The notes under the pieces: generated by a model
Database searches by the model: none
Told to the model about the DNA's origin: nothing
Seen by the model: the letters and a program-made list of their open reading frames with translations, nothing else
Shown: piece after piece, positions 38,507-48,620 of the stretch
Layout of the letters: every line of letters starts with the position of its first letter
Position numbering within the stretch: the stretch's first letter is position 1
Position numbers and translations under genes: made by a program
From: Bisgaard Taxon 45
Lineage (GTDB): Bacteria > Pseudomonadota > Gammaproteobacteria > Enterobacterales > Pasteurellaceae
Direction of reading: 5' to 3'
DNA: 64,000 nucleotides
NCBI GenBank assembly: GCA_030783905.1
Contig: JAQAHH010000009.1
Span: 186,001 to 250,000 of the forward strand

Positions 38507-39552
38507 TGATCATTCGTGAAATACTGGTTGAACCCCAAGCCATTGCTTGGTTACCTTGGGCGGTGAGTTATTTCTTTTTTATTGGTTTAGCTTTTTCTTG
38601 TGTATTGGTTGGCTTACTCATTCATAAAGTCGAGAAAAATGTTCAGCACGAATTGATGGCTATTGCTATCGCGTTAAGTTGTACGATTGTGGCACCGATT
38701 GCGTTAACAGCAGATTTGCATCAACCAAGTCGCATTGTCCATTTTTATTTACACCTGACACCTTGGTCTTGGATGGCATGGGGGGCGATTTTCTTACCGC
38801 TCTTTACCATGGCAGTGATCGGCTACTTTTTATGTTTATTACGCCAAGCTATTCCACAACAGTATTTACCTCAATTTTTGCATTTTCTCTATTGGGGCAA
38901 ATTGAATATAGTGCGTTGGACAACAATTTTCCGCATGTTTGCTTTTGTGTCTGCCTTGTCCATTTTGGTTTATACCACGATGGAAGTGTTTGTAGTGGAG
39001 GCACGTCCGTTATGGCATCACGCTTGGCTTATGCCATTGATCTTGTTTAGTGTGCTGCCGAGTGCATGCCTACTTTGTCGCTTTTTGATTACACGGTTCA
39101 GTCAACAGAACGGCACGAGCTATTTTTCAATACTGACCTTTTTCAGTTTGATGATATGTATCGGGGGGGTGTTGGGTGTCTATTTTACATCGGAACAGAC
39201 CGCACTTCAGCTGACGCAATTGTGGCAAATGAGTGCGTTACCGTTGCTTGTTGTGTTGACTTTAAGCGGATTACTGGTAGGGCTATGGTTCACTCAACCT
39301 TTATGGCTACAAGGGCTGATGGTGTTACTCGCTTTAGCATTAACTTGGCTCATGCGCTGGATTTTATTGATCGAGGTACAACGTCTTGCCAAATACAATG
39401 CTTTAATCAATCCATATCAATTAACGTGGCATATCGATGGTGTCATGGGCATTCTTTCGGTATTTAGCCTATGGCTATGTCTTGGCATTGTGCTTTGGTG
39501 GGGCTTTTCTACGGCACTGACCGCACTTCATTTTTCTGGGGGAAAACAATGA
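38503..39552 (+). CDS. ttrC: Tetrathionate reductase membrane subunit
   Basis: TtrC is the NrfD-type inner-membrane subunit that oxidises quinol and anchors TtrBA. The product of about 349 residues has nine or so transmembrane helices. It starts MMIIREILVEPQAIAWLPWA with an NrfD-like VSYFFFIGLAFSCVLVGLLI. HQPSRIVHFYLHLTPWSWMA is a family hallmark near residue 75. The start overlaps the ttrB stop (ATGA) behind GGAGGAA. A run of seven G lies within the gene at 39163-39169. Two uptake sequences sit in it (39199 and 39520). Confidence 0.92.
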   Translation: MMIIREILVEPQAIAWLPWAVSYFFFIGLAFSCVLVGLLIHKVEKNVQHELMAIAIALSCTIVAPIALTADLHQPSRIVHFYLHLTPWSWMAWGAIFLPLFTMAVIGYFLCLLRQAIPQQYLPQFLHFLYWGKLNIVRWTTIFRMFAFVSALSILVYTTMEVFVVEARPLWHHAWLMPLILFSVLPSACLLCRFLITRFSQQNGTSYFSILTFFSLMICIGGVLGVYFTSEQTALQLTQLWQMSALPLLVVLTLSGLLVGLWFTQPLWLQGLMVLLALALTWLMRWILLIEVQRLAKYNALINPYQLTWHIDGVMGILSVFSLWLCLGIVLWWGFSTALTALHFSGGKQ

Positions 39553-42500
39553 ATAAGCAACGACGGAACTTATTACAAGGTGGATTTGTACTTGGTACCG
39601 CAACAGCGTTTGTAGCGGGTTATTCATCGAAAGTGAAAGAGATGGCAACAGGTTTGCTGGCGGGCACATCGGGTGCACCTACACAGGATAAAATAAATGG
39701 CAATTCGCTGATAGCAGAATATCAAGTGCAACAAGGCAAATTAATCAGTAATAGTCACCAAGTGGTGTGCAACACGCAGTGTATGGGCTGCTGGACCTTA
39801 TGTGGTTTACGCGCGCGGGTGGATTTAGGCAAAAATCAAGTATTGCGTATTAACGGTAATCCTTATCATCCCTTATCGGCTGACCATTATCTGGATTTTA
39901 ACCAATCTATTCAACAAGCTGAATTAAGCGTGGCGGGGGAAAGTGGGTTAGCTAATCGTTCCACTGCGTGTGCACGTGGCGCGGCTTTCTTAGAAGGAAT
40001 TAATAGTCCTTATCGACTAACACACCCCTTAAAACGGGTTGGCAAACGGGGCGAAGGAAAATGGCAAACGATTAGTTTTGAGCAATTAGTGGATGAAGTA
40101 GTGAATGGTGGTGATCTGTTTGGCGAAGGACATGTGGAGGGATTGAAGGCAATTCGCGATTTACAAACCCCCGTTGATCAAGATAATCCCGAGTTTGGGG
40201 CGAAAGTGAACCAGTTACTCGTCACTTTTGCTGGACCTGAAGGGCGTCAACCTCTATTGAAACGGTTTGCAAATAACAGTTTTGGCACCATCAACTTTGC
40301 CTCACATGGTTCATTTTGTGGCTTATCTTATCGTGCGGGATCGGGGGCATTTATGAATGACCTCGAGAACAACGCACATGCGAAACCGGATTGGGATCAC
40401 GCTGAATTTATTTTATTTATGGGCACCTCGCCAGCGCAAGCCGGTAACCCCTTTAAACGTCAAGCGCGTCAATTAGCGAAACAACGTACCGAAGACAAGT
40501 TTGATTATGTTGTCGTCGCGCCACGTTTAGAATTAAGTTCAAGCCGTGCCGTCAATCAGCATCGTTGGGTACCGATTATACCGGGGACTGATCTGTCTTT
40601 ATCTTTAGCCATGTTACGCTGGATCATTGAAAATGAGCGTTATAATGCGGATTACTTAGCCATGCCGAGTGAATATGCAATGCAACAAGTTAATGCGGTG
40701 AGTTTTTGTAATGCCACGCATTTATTTATCGCTGATCCGACGCATAAACGCTATGGACAAGCCTTGCGCGTGCAAGATGTGATGGAGAGTCCAACACCAG
40801 AGAAGCCTGAGGATGGGGATATTTTGGTGAAAGATCAACAAACAGGAGCAATAATTGCCGCAAAAGAGAGTCAACGTGCGATCCTTTTTGTGGAAGAAAG
40901 GGTGACGCTCAAAGAGGGGACGACTGTTTTAGTGAAATCCGCTTTGCAATTATTTAAAGAATCTTGTTTTGAACACAGTATCGAACAATATGCCGCACAC
41001 TGTGGTGTACCTGTGGCGACGATCATTGAACTAGCGAAAAAATTTACCTCACACGGACATCGTGCAACAGTGGTAACCCATGGGGGCACGATGCATGGGA
41101 CGGGTTTTTATACTGCGTGGGCAATTCTCTTACTCAATGCCATGGTTGGAAATATGAACAAAAAAGGTGGCATGAGTATGTCTGGCGGAAAATTTAAAGA
41201 TTTTGGTGCGGGTCCGCGCTATGACCTAGCTAACTTCTCGAATATGGTCAAGCCGAAGGGGACAAACTTAGCGCGCAGTAAACGTGCTTACGAAAAATCA
41301 AGCGAATTTAAGCGGAAAGTAGAACAGGGGCAGTCCCCTTACCCAGCTAAAGCCGCTTGGTATCCTTTTGTAGGTGGTCAAATGTCAGAAATGATTACTT
41401 CCGCATTACAAGGTTATCCTTACCCACTCAAAGCGTGGATTAGCCATATGAGTAACCCGATTTATGGTATGACCGGGATTCATCACATTACGGATGAAAA
41501 ATTACGTGATCCGCGTATTTTACCGCTCTTTATTGCGGTGGATGCCTTTATGAATGAGACCACTGCCTTGGCGGATTATATTGTGCCAGATACACATAAT
41601 TTCGAAAGTTGGGGCTTTAGTACCCCATGGGCAGGGGTACCGACCAAAACGAGTACCGCACGTTGGCCTATTATTCAATCAAAAAACGCGAAGACTGCCA
41701 GTGGCGAAACGATTTGCATGGAAAACTTTATTATCGCGATTGCGAAAGCAATGGATCTGCCGGGTTTTGGTGAACATGCCATTACAGATAAGCAGAAAAA
41801 TAGCTACCCATTGAATTGTACTGAGGACTATTTTTTACGTGCGGCCGCTAATATTGCGTATGACGGGAAAACGCCAGTGAATGATGCCACCGAAGAGGAT
41901 TTGTTATTAACTGGCGTGCAACGCTTAATGCCAAAATTACAGCAAACTTTAAAAGCAGAGGAAGTATTGAAGGTGGCGAATATCTATTGTAAGGGGGGAC
42001 GTTTTGCCCCTTATGACAGCGCTTGGCAAGAAGATAATATGCAAGCACGTTGGAAACATTGCCTACAAATTTGGAATGAAACGGTTGCTAAAGCGAAACA
42101 CGCGCAAACGGGTCAACATTACCACGGCTGTCCGAAGTATTTTGAACCGCAATTTGCGGATAATTCAACGCTCGAAAGTCACTATCCAAGCAAAGAATGG
42201 CCATTTAAGTTGATTTCATTCAAGTCGAATTTAATGAGCAGTATCACGGCGCCGTTACTCCGCTTACACAGCATTAAACCTGATGGCATTGTGGCAATGA
42301 ATCAGCAAGATGCCGTGGAACAGGGATTCCAACACGGTGATTTCGTTGAACTCAGTACACCGGGTGGAAAAGGGATCGTACAAATTATTGTGATGGATGG
42401 GGTCATCAAGGGGACAATTGCCATTGAACATGGTTATGGGCATAAACAATTAGGTGCCACAAGTTATGTCATTGATGGAAAAGAAATTCAAGGTGCGGTA

Positions 42501-42638
42501 CAAATTCAGCGTGGCTTGAATATCAATGAGTTAGGTTTATTGGATAGTACCAAAGAAATTATTTCCCCTTGGGTCGATTGGGTATGTGGTTCTGCAGTCC
42601 GTCAAGGCATTCCAGCTAAACTGCAAAAAGTGGTGTAG
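39549..42638 (+). CDS. ttrA: Tetrathionate reductase catalytic subunit (molybdopterin)
   Basis: TtrA reduces tetrathionate to thiosulfate in the periplasm, using bis-MGD molybdenum and one [4Fe-4S] cluster. The 1,029-residue product has a Tat signal (NKQRRNLLQGGFVLG) and the N-terminal cluster motif CNTQCMGCWTLCG. The STACARGAAFLEG stretch follows. A candidate Mo-ligand Cys lies in NFASHGSFCGLSYR near residue 258. Large cofactor-binding domains include FILFMGTSPAQAGNPFK and WISHMSNPIYGMTG. The molybdopterin dinucleotide-binding domain ends the protein. Length matches Salmonella TtrA (about 1,020). The start overlaps ttrC. Together with modABC it makes a working molybdoenzyme system plausible. 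Confidence 0.93.
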   Translation: MNKQRRNLLQGGFVLGTATAFVAGYSSKVKEMATGLLAGTSGAPTQDKINGNSLIAEYQVQQGKLISNSHQVVCNTQCMGCWTLCGLRARVDLGKNQVLRINGNPYHPLSADHYLDFNQSIQQAELSVAGESGLANRSTACARGAAFLEGINSPYRLTHPLKRVGKRGEGKWQTISFEQLVDEVVNGGDLFGEGHVEGLKAIRDLQTPVDQDNPEFGAKVNQLLVTFAGPEGRQPLLKRFANNSFGTINFASHGSFCGLSYRAGSGAFMNDLENNAHAKPDWDHAEFILFMGTSPAQAGNPFKRQARQLAKQRTEDKFDYVVVAPRLELSSSRAVNQHRWVPIIPGTDLSLSLAMLRWIIENERYNADYLAMPSEYAMQQVNAVSFCNATHLFIADPTHKRYGQALRVQDVMESPTPEKPEDGDILVKDQQTGAIIAAKESQRAILFVEERVTLKEGTTVLVKSALQLFKESCFEHSIEQYAAHCGVPVATIIELAKKFTSHGHRATVVTHGGTMHGTGFYTAWAILLLNAMVGNMNKKGGMSMSGGKFKDFGAGPRYDLANFSNMVKPKGTNLARSKRAYEKSSEFKRKVEQGQSPYPAKAAWYPFVGGQMSEMITSALQGYPYPLKAWISHMSNPIYGMTGIHHITDEKLRDPRILPLFIAVDAFMNETTALADYIVPDTHNFESWGFSTPWAGVPTKTSTARWPIIQSKNAKTASGETICMENFIIAIAKAMDLPGFGEHAITDKQKNSYPLNCTEDYFLRAAANIAYDGKTPVNDATEEDLLLTGVQRLMPKLQQTLKAEEVLKVANIYCKGGRFAPYDSAWQEDNMQARWKHCLQIWNETVAKAKHAQTGQHYHGCPKYFEPQFADNSTLESHYPSKEWPFKLISFKSNLMSSITAPLLRLHSIKPDGIVAMNQQDAVEQGFQHGDFVELSTPGGKGIVQIIVMDGVIKGTIAIEHGYGHKQLGATSYVIDGKEIQGAVQIQRGLNINELGLLDSTKEIISPWVDWVCGSAVRQGIPAKLQKVV

Positions 42639-42639
42639 G

Positions 42640-42888
42640 TTACAGCTCGATGTCTAAATCTTCTTCCACTTGACAACAACAGAGTAAAATCTCGTTAGGT
42701 TGCACAAAGGCAAGGGGGCGTTCCTTATAGGAAACCTTGCCTTTTCTGATTTTGACACGACAGGCGCCACAATAACCTGAGCGACATTGATACTCGTGAT
42801 GAATCCCGTGATTTTCTAAATGAGAAAGGAGGGAAGTTTGGTTATCATAGTCGAGTGTAATTTGGCGATGGATTAAATGGATTTTCAT
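42640..42888 (-). CDS. yfaE: 2Fe-2S ferredoxin of class Ia ribonucleotide reductase
   Basis: YfaE donates electrons for maintenance of the NrdB diferric-tyrosyl cofactor. The 82-residue product (start ATG 42888) has the plant-type [2Fe-2S] motif CRSGYCGACRVK and a last Cys in ILLCCCQVEEDLDIEL. It sits beside nrdB as in E. coli. A longer frame to 42918 starts MRLFFHSF, without family likeness. It converges with ttrA, with one base between the stops. Confidence 0.9.
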   Translation of the reverse strand: MKIHLIHRQITLDYDNQTSLLSHLENHGIHHEYQCRSGYCGACRVKIRKGKVSYKERPLAFVQPNEILLCCCQVEEDLDIEL

Positions 42889-42911
42889 GCGTAAAAATGA
42901 GTGAAAAAATA

Positions 42912-42943
42912 ACCGCACTTTCCAGGAAAACGAAAAGTGCGGT
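42912..42943 (-). terminator. Inverted USS pair, terminator after nrdB
   Basis: ACCGCACTT (42912-42920) and AAGTGCGGT (42935-42943) are two perfect uptake cores in inverted order, forming a stem just beyond the nrdB stop and before yfaE. A T run follows on the minus strand. Confidence 0.75.
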
Positions 42944-42958
42944 CTTTTTTAACAACTT

Positions 42959-44089
42959 TTAGAGATCAAAATCGCCAAAGTCTTTGGTATCGACTTTTGA
43001 GTCAATTTGGCCAACTAAATAAGAACTGACTTCCACTTCTTGTGGGGCAACTTGGACATTATCTGACACTAACCAAGCATTAATCCAAGGAATAGGGTTA
43101 GAACGTGCTTGGAAAGGCAGGGGGAGACCAACCGCTTGCATCCGGATATTGGTAATATATTCCACATATTGCACCAAAATATCACGGTTTAAGCCAATCA
43201 TTGAACCATCTTTAAATAAATAATCTGCCCACTCTTTTTCTTGTTCAGCCGCCGCGACAAACAGATCATAAGCCTCTTGTTTACATTCTTCGACAATTTC
43301 TGCCATTTCTGGATCATCTTGTCCCGATGCCATAATGTTGAGGATATGTTGTGTACCGGTTAAGTGTAACGCTTCATCACGTGCGATAAATTTAATGATT
43401 TTCGCGTTACCTTCCATTAATTTACGCTCTGCAAAGGCAAAGGAACAGGCAAAAGACACATAGAAACGGATCGCTTCTAACGCATTAACACTCATTAAGC
43501 AGAGATATAATTGTTTTTTAAGATTACGTAATGTGACTACACAATCTTGACCGTCCACTTGATAAGTCCCTTCGCCATATAAAGTATAAAGCTGTGAGTC
43601 ACGGATTAGATCATCATAGTAAGCTGAAATATCTTTCGCACGTTTGATAATTTCTTCATTAGTCACGATATCATCAAAAATCACCGACGGATCATTCACA
43701 ATATTGCGGATAATGTGGGTATAAGAACGCGAGTGAATGGTTTCAGAGAAGGTCCAAGTTTCGATCCAAGTTTCTAATTCAGGAATCGACACAAGCGGTA
43801 ACAGCGCCACGTTTGGGCTACGACCTTGAATGGAGTCTAATAAGGTTTGATATTTTAAATTACTGATAAAAATGTGCTTTTCGTGTTCGGGTAAGGCTTG
43901 GTAGTCGATACGGTCTTGTGACACATCGACTTCTTCAGGACGCCAGAAGAAAGAAAGTTGTTTTTCAATCAATTTCTCAAAGGTTTCGTATTTTTGTTGG
44001 TCGTAACGTGCAACGTTGACATTTTGACCAAAGAACATTGGCTCTTTTAATTGATCGTTTTTGTTTTGTGAAAAGGTCGTATAGGCCAT
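42959..44089 (-). CDS. nrdB: Ribonucleotide reductase class Ia beta subunit
   Basis: NrdB holds the diiron centre and tyrosyl radical that start ribonucleotide reduction. The 376-residue product has iron ligands in the E...ExxH pattern: [10 protein letters not shown] region, [16 protein letters not shown], and later [14 protein letters not shown]. The last residues ([11 protein letters not shown]) form the R1-binding tail. It is separated from nrdA by the metPS genes. Confidence 0.97.
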   Translation of the reverse strand: MAYTTFSQNKNDQLKEPMFFGQNVNVARYDQQKYETFEKLIEKQLSFFWRPEEVDVSQDRIDYQALPEHEKHIFISNLKYQTLLDSIQGRSPNVALLPLVSIPELETWIETWTFSETIHSRSYTHIIRNIVNDPSVIFDDIVTNEEIIKRAKDISAYYDDLIRDSQLYTLYGEGTYQVDGQDCVVTLRNLKKQLYLCLMSVNALEAIRFYVSFACSFAFAERKLMEGNAKIIKFIARDEALHLTGTQHILNIMASGQDDPEMAEIVEECKQEAYDLFVAAAEQEKEWADYLFKDGSMIGLNRDILVQYVEYITNIRMQAVGLPLPFQARSNPIPWINAWLVSDNVQVAPQEVEVSSYLVGQIDSKVDTKDFGDFDL

Positions 44090-44315
44090 GTTGTGTGCTC
44101 CATAAGAAAAGTACGGAAAAATACCGCACTTTTGATGAACTGAATAAATGAATAAGACGCTGTCATTTTACCTAAGTCAGCCATTTTAAGCTAGCAATAA
44201 GCGAGAGTAATGACAACATTTCTCATTTATTTAGTGAAATTAATTCGGTGAACAAAATAGCATAACTCAAGTAAAAATAAGTAGTTAGTAATCAATTGAT
44301 TAGATTTATGCATAA

Positions 44316-44344
44316 AAAATCAGCACCAAAAAGGTGCTGATTTT
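44316..44344. terminator. Terminator after metPS
   Basis: AAAATCAGCACC and GGTGCTGATTTT form a 12-bp stem with a five-A loop, downstream of metS on the minus strand. Confidence 0.85.
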
Positions 44345-44359
44345 CAATGCGAGCTCATG

Positions 44360-44452
44360 TTATTCTTTTGGCAATCTTGACACCGAGAGAATTAATCCTC
44401 CCCAGATGATCACTAATGCCACAATCATCATAATAATAGCGCTAGTCGTCAT
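44360..44452 (-). CDS. metS: Small subunit of methionine/alanine importer (MetS-like)
   Basis: This 30-residue single-helix protein reads [20 protein letters not shown] then a short tail ending RLPKE. Its ATG shares one base with the stop of the NSS transporter (TAATG) behind AAAGGAG. Corynebacterium MetPS has the same layout: an NSS transporter followed by a tiny MetS subunit needed for transport. The gene is short enough to be missed by automatic calling. I am confident it is real because of the ribosome-binding site, overlap and helix. Confidence 0.82.
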   Translation of the reverse strand: MTTSAIIMMIVALVIIWGGLILSVSRLPKE

Positions 44453-45963
44453 TATTTATCTCCTTTTGTCGAATCGGTGGTTAAGTGTTTCCAAGGTAAG
44501 CGTGAGAGTAAGAAAGCAATCACGCCTAAACCAATTGCCATGCCCCAACCAAAGGTATTGACGAACCAAGCTGGGTAGCCACCGTAACCTTCGGTTGCCA
44601 CTTTATTAATTTCAGTAAAGAGCATATACACTAACACGGTTGAGGTGATGGTACCGATGAGTACACGCCATATTACACCGACTTTAAAAGATGAGGTTTC
44701 GTTTAAATGTGCGGCTAACCCCGAAAGCGATTCATTGATTAAGAGCGCATAAATCACCATTAACCCAACTGCTACGATACCGAAGCTATTGACGAATTTA
44801 TCTAAGACATCTAACACTGGTAAGCCTGTTGTGGTACCGAATAGTAATACTGAAACAATTGCCATCGGCACACAAATCAAGGCGGTTGCAACAGAACGTC
44901 GCATTCTCAATTTATCTTGTATTGCAGAAATAATAACTTCCAACACAGACATGAGTGACGTGATACCCGCAAATAATAAGGAACCAAAGAATAAGACACC
45001 AATCACACGCCCAAACGGAGCTTGATCGATAATGGCAGGGAAGGCAATAAAGGCTAAACCGATCCCTGATGTGGCGACTTCACTTACTTCTTTGCCGGCT
45101 GCCGTTGCCATAAAGCCTAAGGCCGCAAATACGCCGATACCCGCTAATAATTCAAAGCTACTGTTGGCAAAGCCTACCACTAAGCCCGAGCCGGTTAAGT
45201 CACTTTGTTTTTTCAAGTAAGAAGAATAGGTGATCATGATCCCGAAACAAATAGACAAGGAGAAGAAAATTTGTCCATAAGCGGCCACCCAAACTGTTGG
45301 TTCTAATAATTTAGACCAATCTGGTGTAAATAAGGCATTTAAACCTTTTGTTGAACCAGGTAAGAAAAGTGCGGTAATGACTAAGACCACAAACATCACG
45401 GTTAAAAGTGGCATAAAGAAACTGGCCGATTTACCAATCCCTTTTTGTACGCCTAACGCAAGGATAACCAAAATGAACATCCAAACACCCACTAACGGAC
45501 CAGTAATGGTGGCGACAAAGTCAAAGTTAACCGCCACACCTTCTGCCATTTGTAAGTATTCTTTAAAGAAGAAACTCGCCGGATCAGCACCCCAAGCACT
45601 ATTTAATGAGAAATAAGTATAGGATGCTGCCCAACCAATGATCACTGCGTAGTAAATACCGATGATCACGTTGATCATCACTTGCCACCAACCAAAGGTT
45701 TCAAAATTTTTATTTAATTTACGAAATGCCAATGGGGGAGAGGCACGATATTTGTGACCGATCGCATAATCTAAAAATAAAAGTGGAATACCTGCAGTCA
45801 ATAACGCGACTAAGTAAGGAATGATGAATGCACCACCGCCATTTTCATAAGTGACATAAGGGAAACGCCAAATATTTCCCAACCCAACTGCTGACCCGAT
45901 GGCAGCAAAAATAAACGCTTTACGTCCAGAAAACGTTTCGCGACTTTGAGAGGATGTTGTCAT
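44452..45963 (-). CDS. metP: Sodium-dependent amino-acid transporter, NSS family (MetP-like)
   Basis: The 503-residue protein has eleven or twelve transmembrane helices. The NSS sodium/substrate site is in helix 1 ([20 protein letters not shown], then [12 protein letters not shown]). A later [20 protein letters not shown] is helix 6. The small MetS-like subunit after it suggests methionine/alanine import. The exact substrate is inferred. It interrupts the usual nrdA-nrdB pair. Confidence 0.85.
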   Translation of the reverse strand: MTTSSQSRETFSGRKAFIFAAIGSAVGLGNIWRFPYVTYENGGGAFIIPYLVALLTAGIPLLFLDYAIGHKYRASPPLAFRKLNKNFETFGWWQVMINVIIGIYYAVIIGWAASYTYFSLNSAWGADPASFFFKEYLQMAEGVAVNFDFVATITGPLVGVWMFILVILALGVQKGIGKSASFFMPLLTVMFVVLVITALFLPGSTKGLNALFTPDWSKLLEPTVWVAAYGQIFFSLSICFGIMITYSSYLKKQSDLTGSGLVVGFANSSFELLAGIGVFAALGFMATAAGKEVSEVATSGIGLAFIAFPAIIDQAPFGRVIGVLFFGSLLFAGITSLMSVLEVIISAIQDKLRMRRSVATALICVPMAIVSVLLFGTTTGLPVLDVLDKFVNSFGIVAVGLMVIYALLINESLSGLAAHLNETSSFKVGVIWRVLIGTITSTVLVYMLFTEINKVATEGYGGYPAWFVNTFGWGMAIGLGVIAFLLSRLPWKHLTTDSTKGDK

Positions 45964-46218
45964 AGTAGCAACCTTTGTTTTTGTTGGTTTTGGTTAAAAA
46001 AATGTTAGGGTTCAGAAATATAATGAAATTTAGAGAGCAGTCAATAGGGCGATATACTTTATTTTGGCGATTAAAGTTTACTTTAATAGAGATAAATGCT
46101 TTGGCTTTTCTTGTTTTTAGTGTTTTGTTTTTTAAAAAGCGCTTTAACAATTTTAACAATTCATTTTTAAAATCACTGTTAGAACAAAACACTCTCGAAA
46201 AAAATAAGGGTAAAAAGA
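45964..46218. other. AT-rich spacer between metP and nrdA
   Basis: About 250 bases of A/T-rich sequence must hold the metP promoter. Frames here are short and low-complexity (Lys, Asn, Phe) and have no ribosome-binding site. I see no element I can name. Confidence 0.35.
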
Positions 46219-46253
46219 AAAATGCGCTTCATTTTTACAATGAAACGCATTTT
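46219..46253 (-). terminator. Terminator of nrdA
   Basis: AAAATGCGCTTCAT and ATGAAACGCATTTT form a 14-bp stem with one mismatch, 22 bp beyond the nrdA stop. Confidence 0.8.
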
Positions 46254-46274
46254 TGCTCTGGATGTTAATGGCAA

Positions 46275-48545
46275 TTAGATTTTACATGCACCACCTGCGC
46301 AACCGTCATCAATATCTTCTTGCACATCTTCTGCACCATCACGCGTATTCTGATAGTACAGGGTTTTTAAGCCGTATTTGTACGCGGTTAATAAATCGCC
46401 TAATAAACGTTTCATTGGCACTTTACCATCTTCAAAACGTTGTGGGTCATAGTTGGTATTGGCCGAAATTGCTTGGTCGACGAACTTTTGCATAATACCG
46501 ACTAAATGCAGATAACCGTCATTATTTGGTAGATCCCATAGCAGTTCATAGTTTTCACCCAAGCTTTCATATTCAGGCACCACTTGTTTTAAGATCCCAT
46601 CTTTCGAGGCTTTCACGCTGACATGACCGCGTGGCGGCTCAATACCATTTGTCGCATTCGAAATTTGCGATGAGGTTTCAGAAGGCATCAATGCGGTTAA
46701 GGTTGAGTTACGTAAACCGAATGCTTGAATGTCTTTACGTAAAGTTTCCCAATCGTAGTGCAATGGCTCTTTAGTCAAGTTATCAATGTCTTTTTTATAG
46801 GTATCAATTGGTAAAATACCTTGTGAATAAGTGGTCTCATTGAAATATTCACATGGCCCGATTTCTTTGGCTAAGTTCATGGAGGCCTTCAATAAATAGT
46901 ATTGGATCGCTTCAAACGTACGGTGGGTTAAATCGTTCGCACTGCCGTCAGAGTAACGCACACCATTTTTCGCCAAATAATACGCATAGTTGATCACGCC
47001 AATACCGAGTGAGCGACGTGCTAGAGAACTTTTCTTCGCTGCGATCACGGGATAGTCTTGATAATCTAATAAGGCATCTAATGCACGCACCGCTAAATCC
47101 GCTAATCCTTCTAATTCATCGAGATTGTCCAGCGTGCCTAGGTTAAAGGCTGAAAGGGTACATAACGCGATTTCGCCTTTTTCATCATGGAAATGTTGCA
47201 GTGGTTTGGTCGGTAACGCAATTTCTAGGCACAAGTTAGATTGACGAACTGGGGCCACTTTTGGATCAAACGGTGAATGGGTATTACAGTGATCAACGTT
47301 TTGAATATAAATACGTCCTGTTGAAGCTCGTTCTTGCATCAACAATGAAAACAATTCCACTGCTTTTACGCTACGTTTACGAATCGTTGGGTCTTGCTCA
47401 TATTGCAAATAAAGTTGTTCAAATTTTTCCTGATCCGCAAAGAAGGCTTCATATAATCCCGGCACATCTGATGGACTAAATAGAGTAATATCACCGCCTT
47501 TAATTAAACGTTGATACATTAATTTATTCAGCTGCACCCCATAATCCATATGGCGAACACGGTTATCTTCCACGCCACGGTTGTTTTTTAACACCAGTAA
47601 GCTTTCTACTTCTAAATGCCAAATCGGGTAGTAAACTGTGGCAGCCCCACCGCGTACACCACCTTGTGAGCAGGATTTGACGGCGGTTTGGAAATATTTA
47701 TAGAACGGAATACAACCAGTGTGGAAGGCTTCTCCGCCACGAATTGGACTACCTAAAGCACGAATCGCACCCGCATTGACCCCAATACCTGCACGTTGAG
47801 ACACATATTTCACAATAGCAGAGGCGGTGGCATTAATGGAGTCTAAACTGTCCCCACATTCAATTAAGACGCAAGAGCTAAATTGACGGGTGGGCGTCCG
47901 TACGCCAGCCATAATCGGCGTTGGAAGCGAGATTTTAAAGGTTGAGGTCGCATCATAGAAACGACGAATATAGCTTAAACGGGTTTCAGTCGGATATTTA
48001 GAGAATAAACTCGCAGCAACCAATAAATAGAGGAATTGTGCCGATTCGTAAATCTCACCAGTGACACGGTTTTGTACTAAGTATTTGCCTTCTAATTGTT
48101 TCACCGCTGCGTATGAAAAGGTCATATCACGCCAATGATCAAGATAATTGTCCATTTCATCCCATTCTTCACGGGTATAATCCACTAAAAGCGCAGGATC
48201 ATACTTACCCATACGAACTAATTTTTTTACGTGGTCGTATAAACGAGGGGGATCGAAATGCCCATACGCTTTTTTACGTAAATGGAAGACCGCTAAGCGT
48301 GCGGCAAGATATTGGTAGTCTGGGCTATCTTTACTGATCAAGTCTGCGGCAGCTTTAATGATGGTTTCATGGATATCAGATGTGCGGATACCTTCATAGA
48401 ATTGAATGTGTGAACGTAATTCTACTTGAGAGACAGAAACGTTATCTAATCCTTCTGCCGCCCAAGTAATCACACGGTGAATTTTATCAAGATCAATTGG
48501 TTCAAGATGTCCGTCACGTTTTGTGACCATCAATGCTTTGTTCAT
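46275..48545 (-). CDS. nrdA: Ribonucleotide reductase class Ia alpha subunit
   Basis: NrdA reduces ribonucleoside diphosphates to deoxy forms. The 756-residue product has the N-terminal ATP-cone (KRDGHLEPIDLDKIHRVITW). Catalytic-site stretches include PTPIMAGVRTPTRQFSSCVL and SNLCLEIALPTKP (NLCxE). ALMPSETSSQISNATNGIEP lies near the end. The mobile C-terminal redox pair is in DDGCAGGACKI. The upstream region has two NrdR boxes. It is separated from nrdB by metPS. Confidence 0.98.
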   Translation of the reverse strand: MNKALMVTKRDGHLEPIDLDKIHRVITWAAEGLDNVSVSQVELRSHIQFYEGIRTSDIHETIIKAAADLISKDSPDYQYLAARLAVFHLRKKAYGHFDPPRLYDHVKKLVRMGKYDPALLVDYTREEWDEMDNYLDHWRDMTFSYAAVKQLEGKYLVQNRVTGEIYESAQFLYLLVAASLFSKYPTETRLSYIRRFYDATSTFKISLPTPIMAGVRTPTRQFSSCVLIECGDSLDSINATASAIVKYVSQRAGIGVNAGAIRALGSPIRGGEAFHTGCIPFYKYFQTAVKSCSQGGVRGGAATVYYPIWHLEVESLLVLKNNRGVEDNRVRHMDYGVQLNKLMYQRLIKGGDITLFSPSDVPGLYEAFFADQEKFEQLYLQYEQDPTIRKRSVKAVELFSLLMQERASTGRIYIQNVDHCNTHSPFDPKVAPVRQSNLCLEIALPTKPLQHFHDEKGEIALCTLSAFNLGTLDNLDELEGLADLAVRALDALLDYQDYPVIAAKKSSLARRSLGIGVINYAYYLAKNGVRYSDGSANDLTHRTFEAIQYYLLKASMNLAKEIGPCEYFNETTYSQGILPIDTYKKDIDNLTKEPLHYDWETLRKDIQAFGLRNSTLTALMPSETSSQISNATNGIEPPRGHVSVKASKDGILKQVVPEYESLGENYELLWDLPNNDGYLHLVGIMQKFVDQAISANTNYDPQRFEDGKVPMKRLLGDLLTAYKYGLKTLYYQNTRDGAEDVQEDIDDGCAGGACKI

Positions 48546-48573
48546 GTTATAGACCCGTTGTTAGATGATGAAA

Positions 48574-48620
48574 ACACAAGATATTGTGTGGAATTGAAAA
48601 TTTGATACAAGATAATGTGC
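48574..48620 (-). promoter_or_regulatory. Two NrdR boxes upstream of nrdA
   Basis: ACACAAGATATTGTGT (48574-48589) is a near-palindrome matching the NrdR box acaCwAtATaTwGtgt. A second, weaker copy ATACAAGATAATGTGC starts 31 bp later (48605-48620). Paired boxes about three helical turns apart are the known NrdR operator layout. The nrdR gene itself is at 8587-9039. Confidence 0.8.

Noticed and set aside
45920-46268. 90- and 97-codon frames in the metP-nrdA spacer
   Set aside because: Low-complexity Lys/Asn/Phe text in AT-rich DNA, overlapping the nrdA terminator and metP start.
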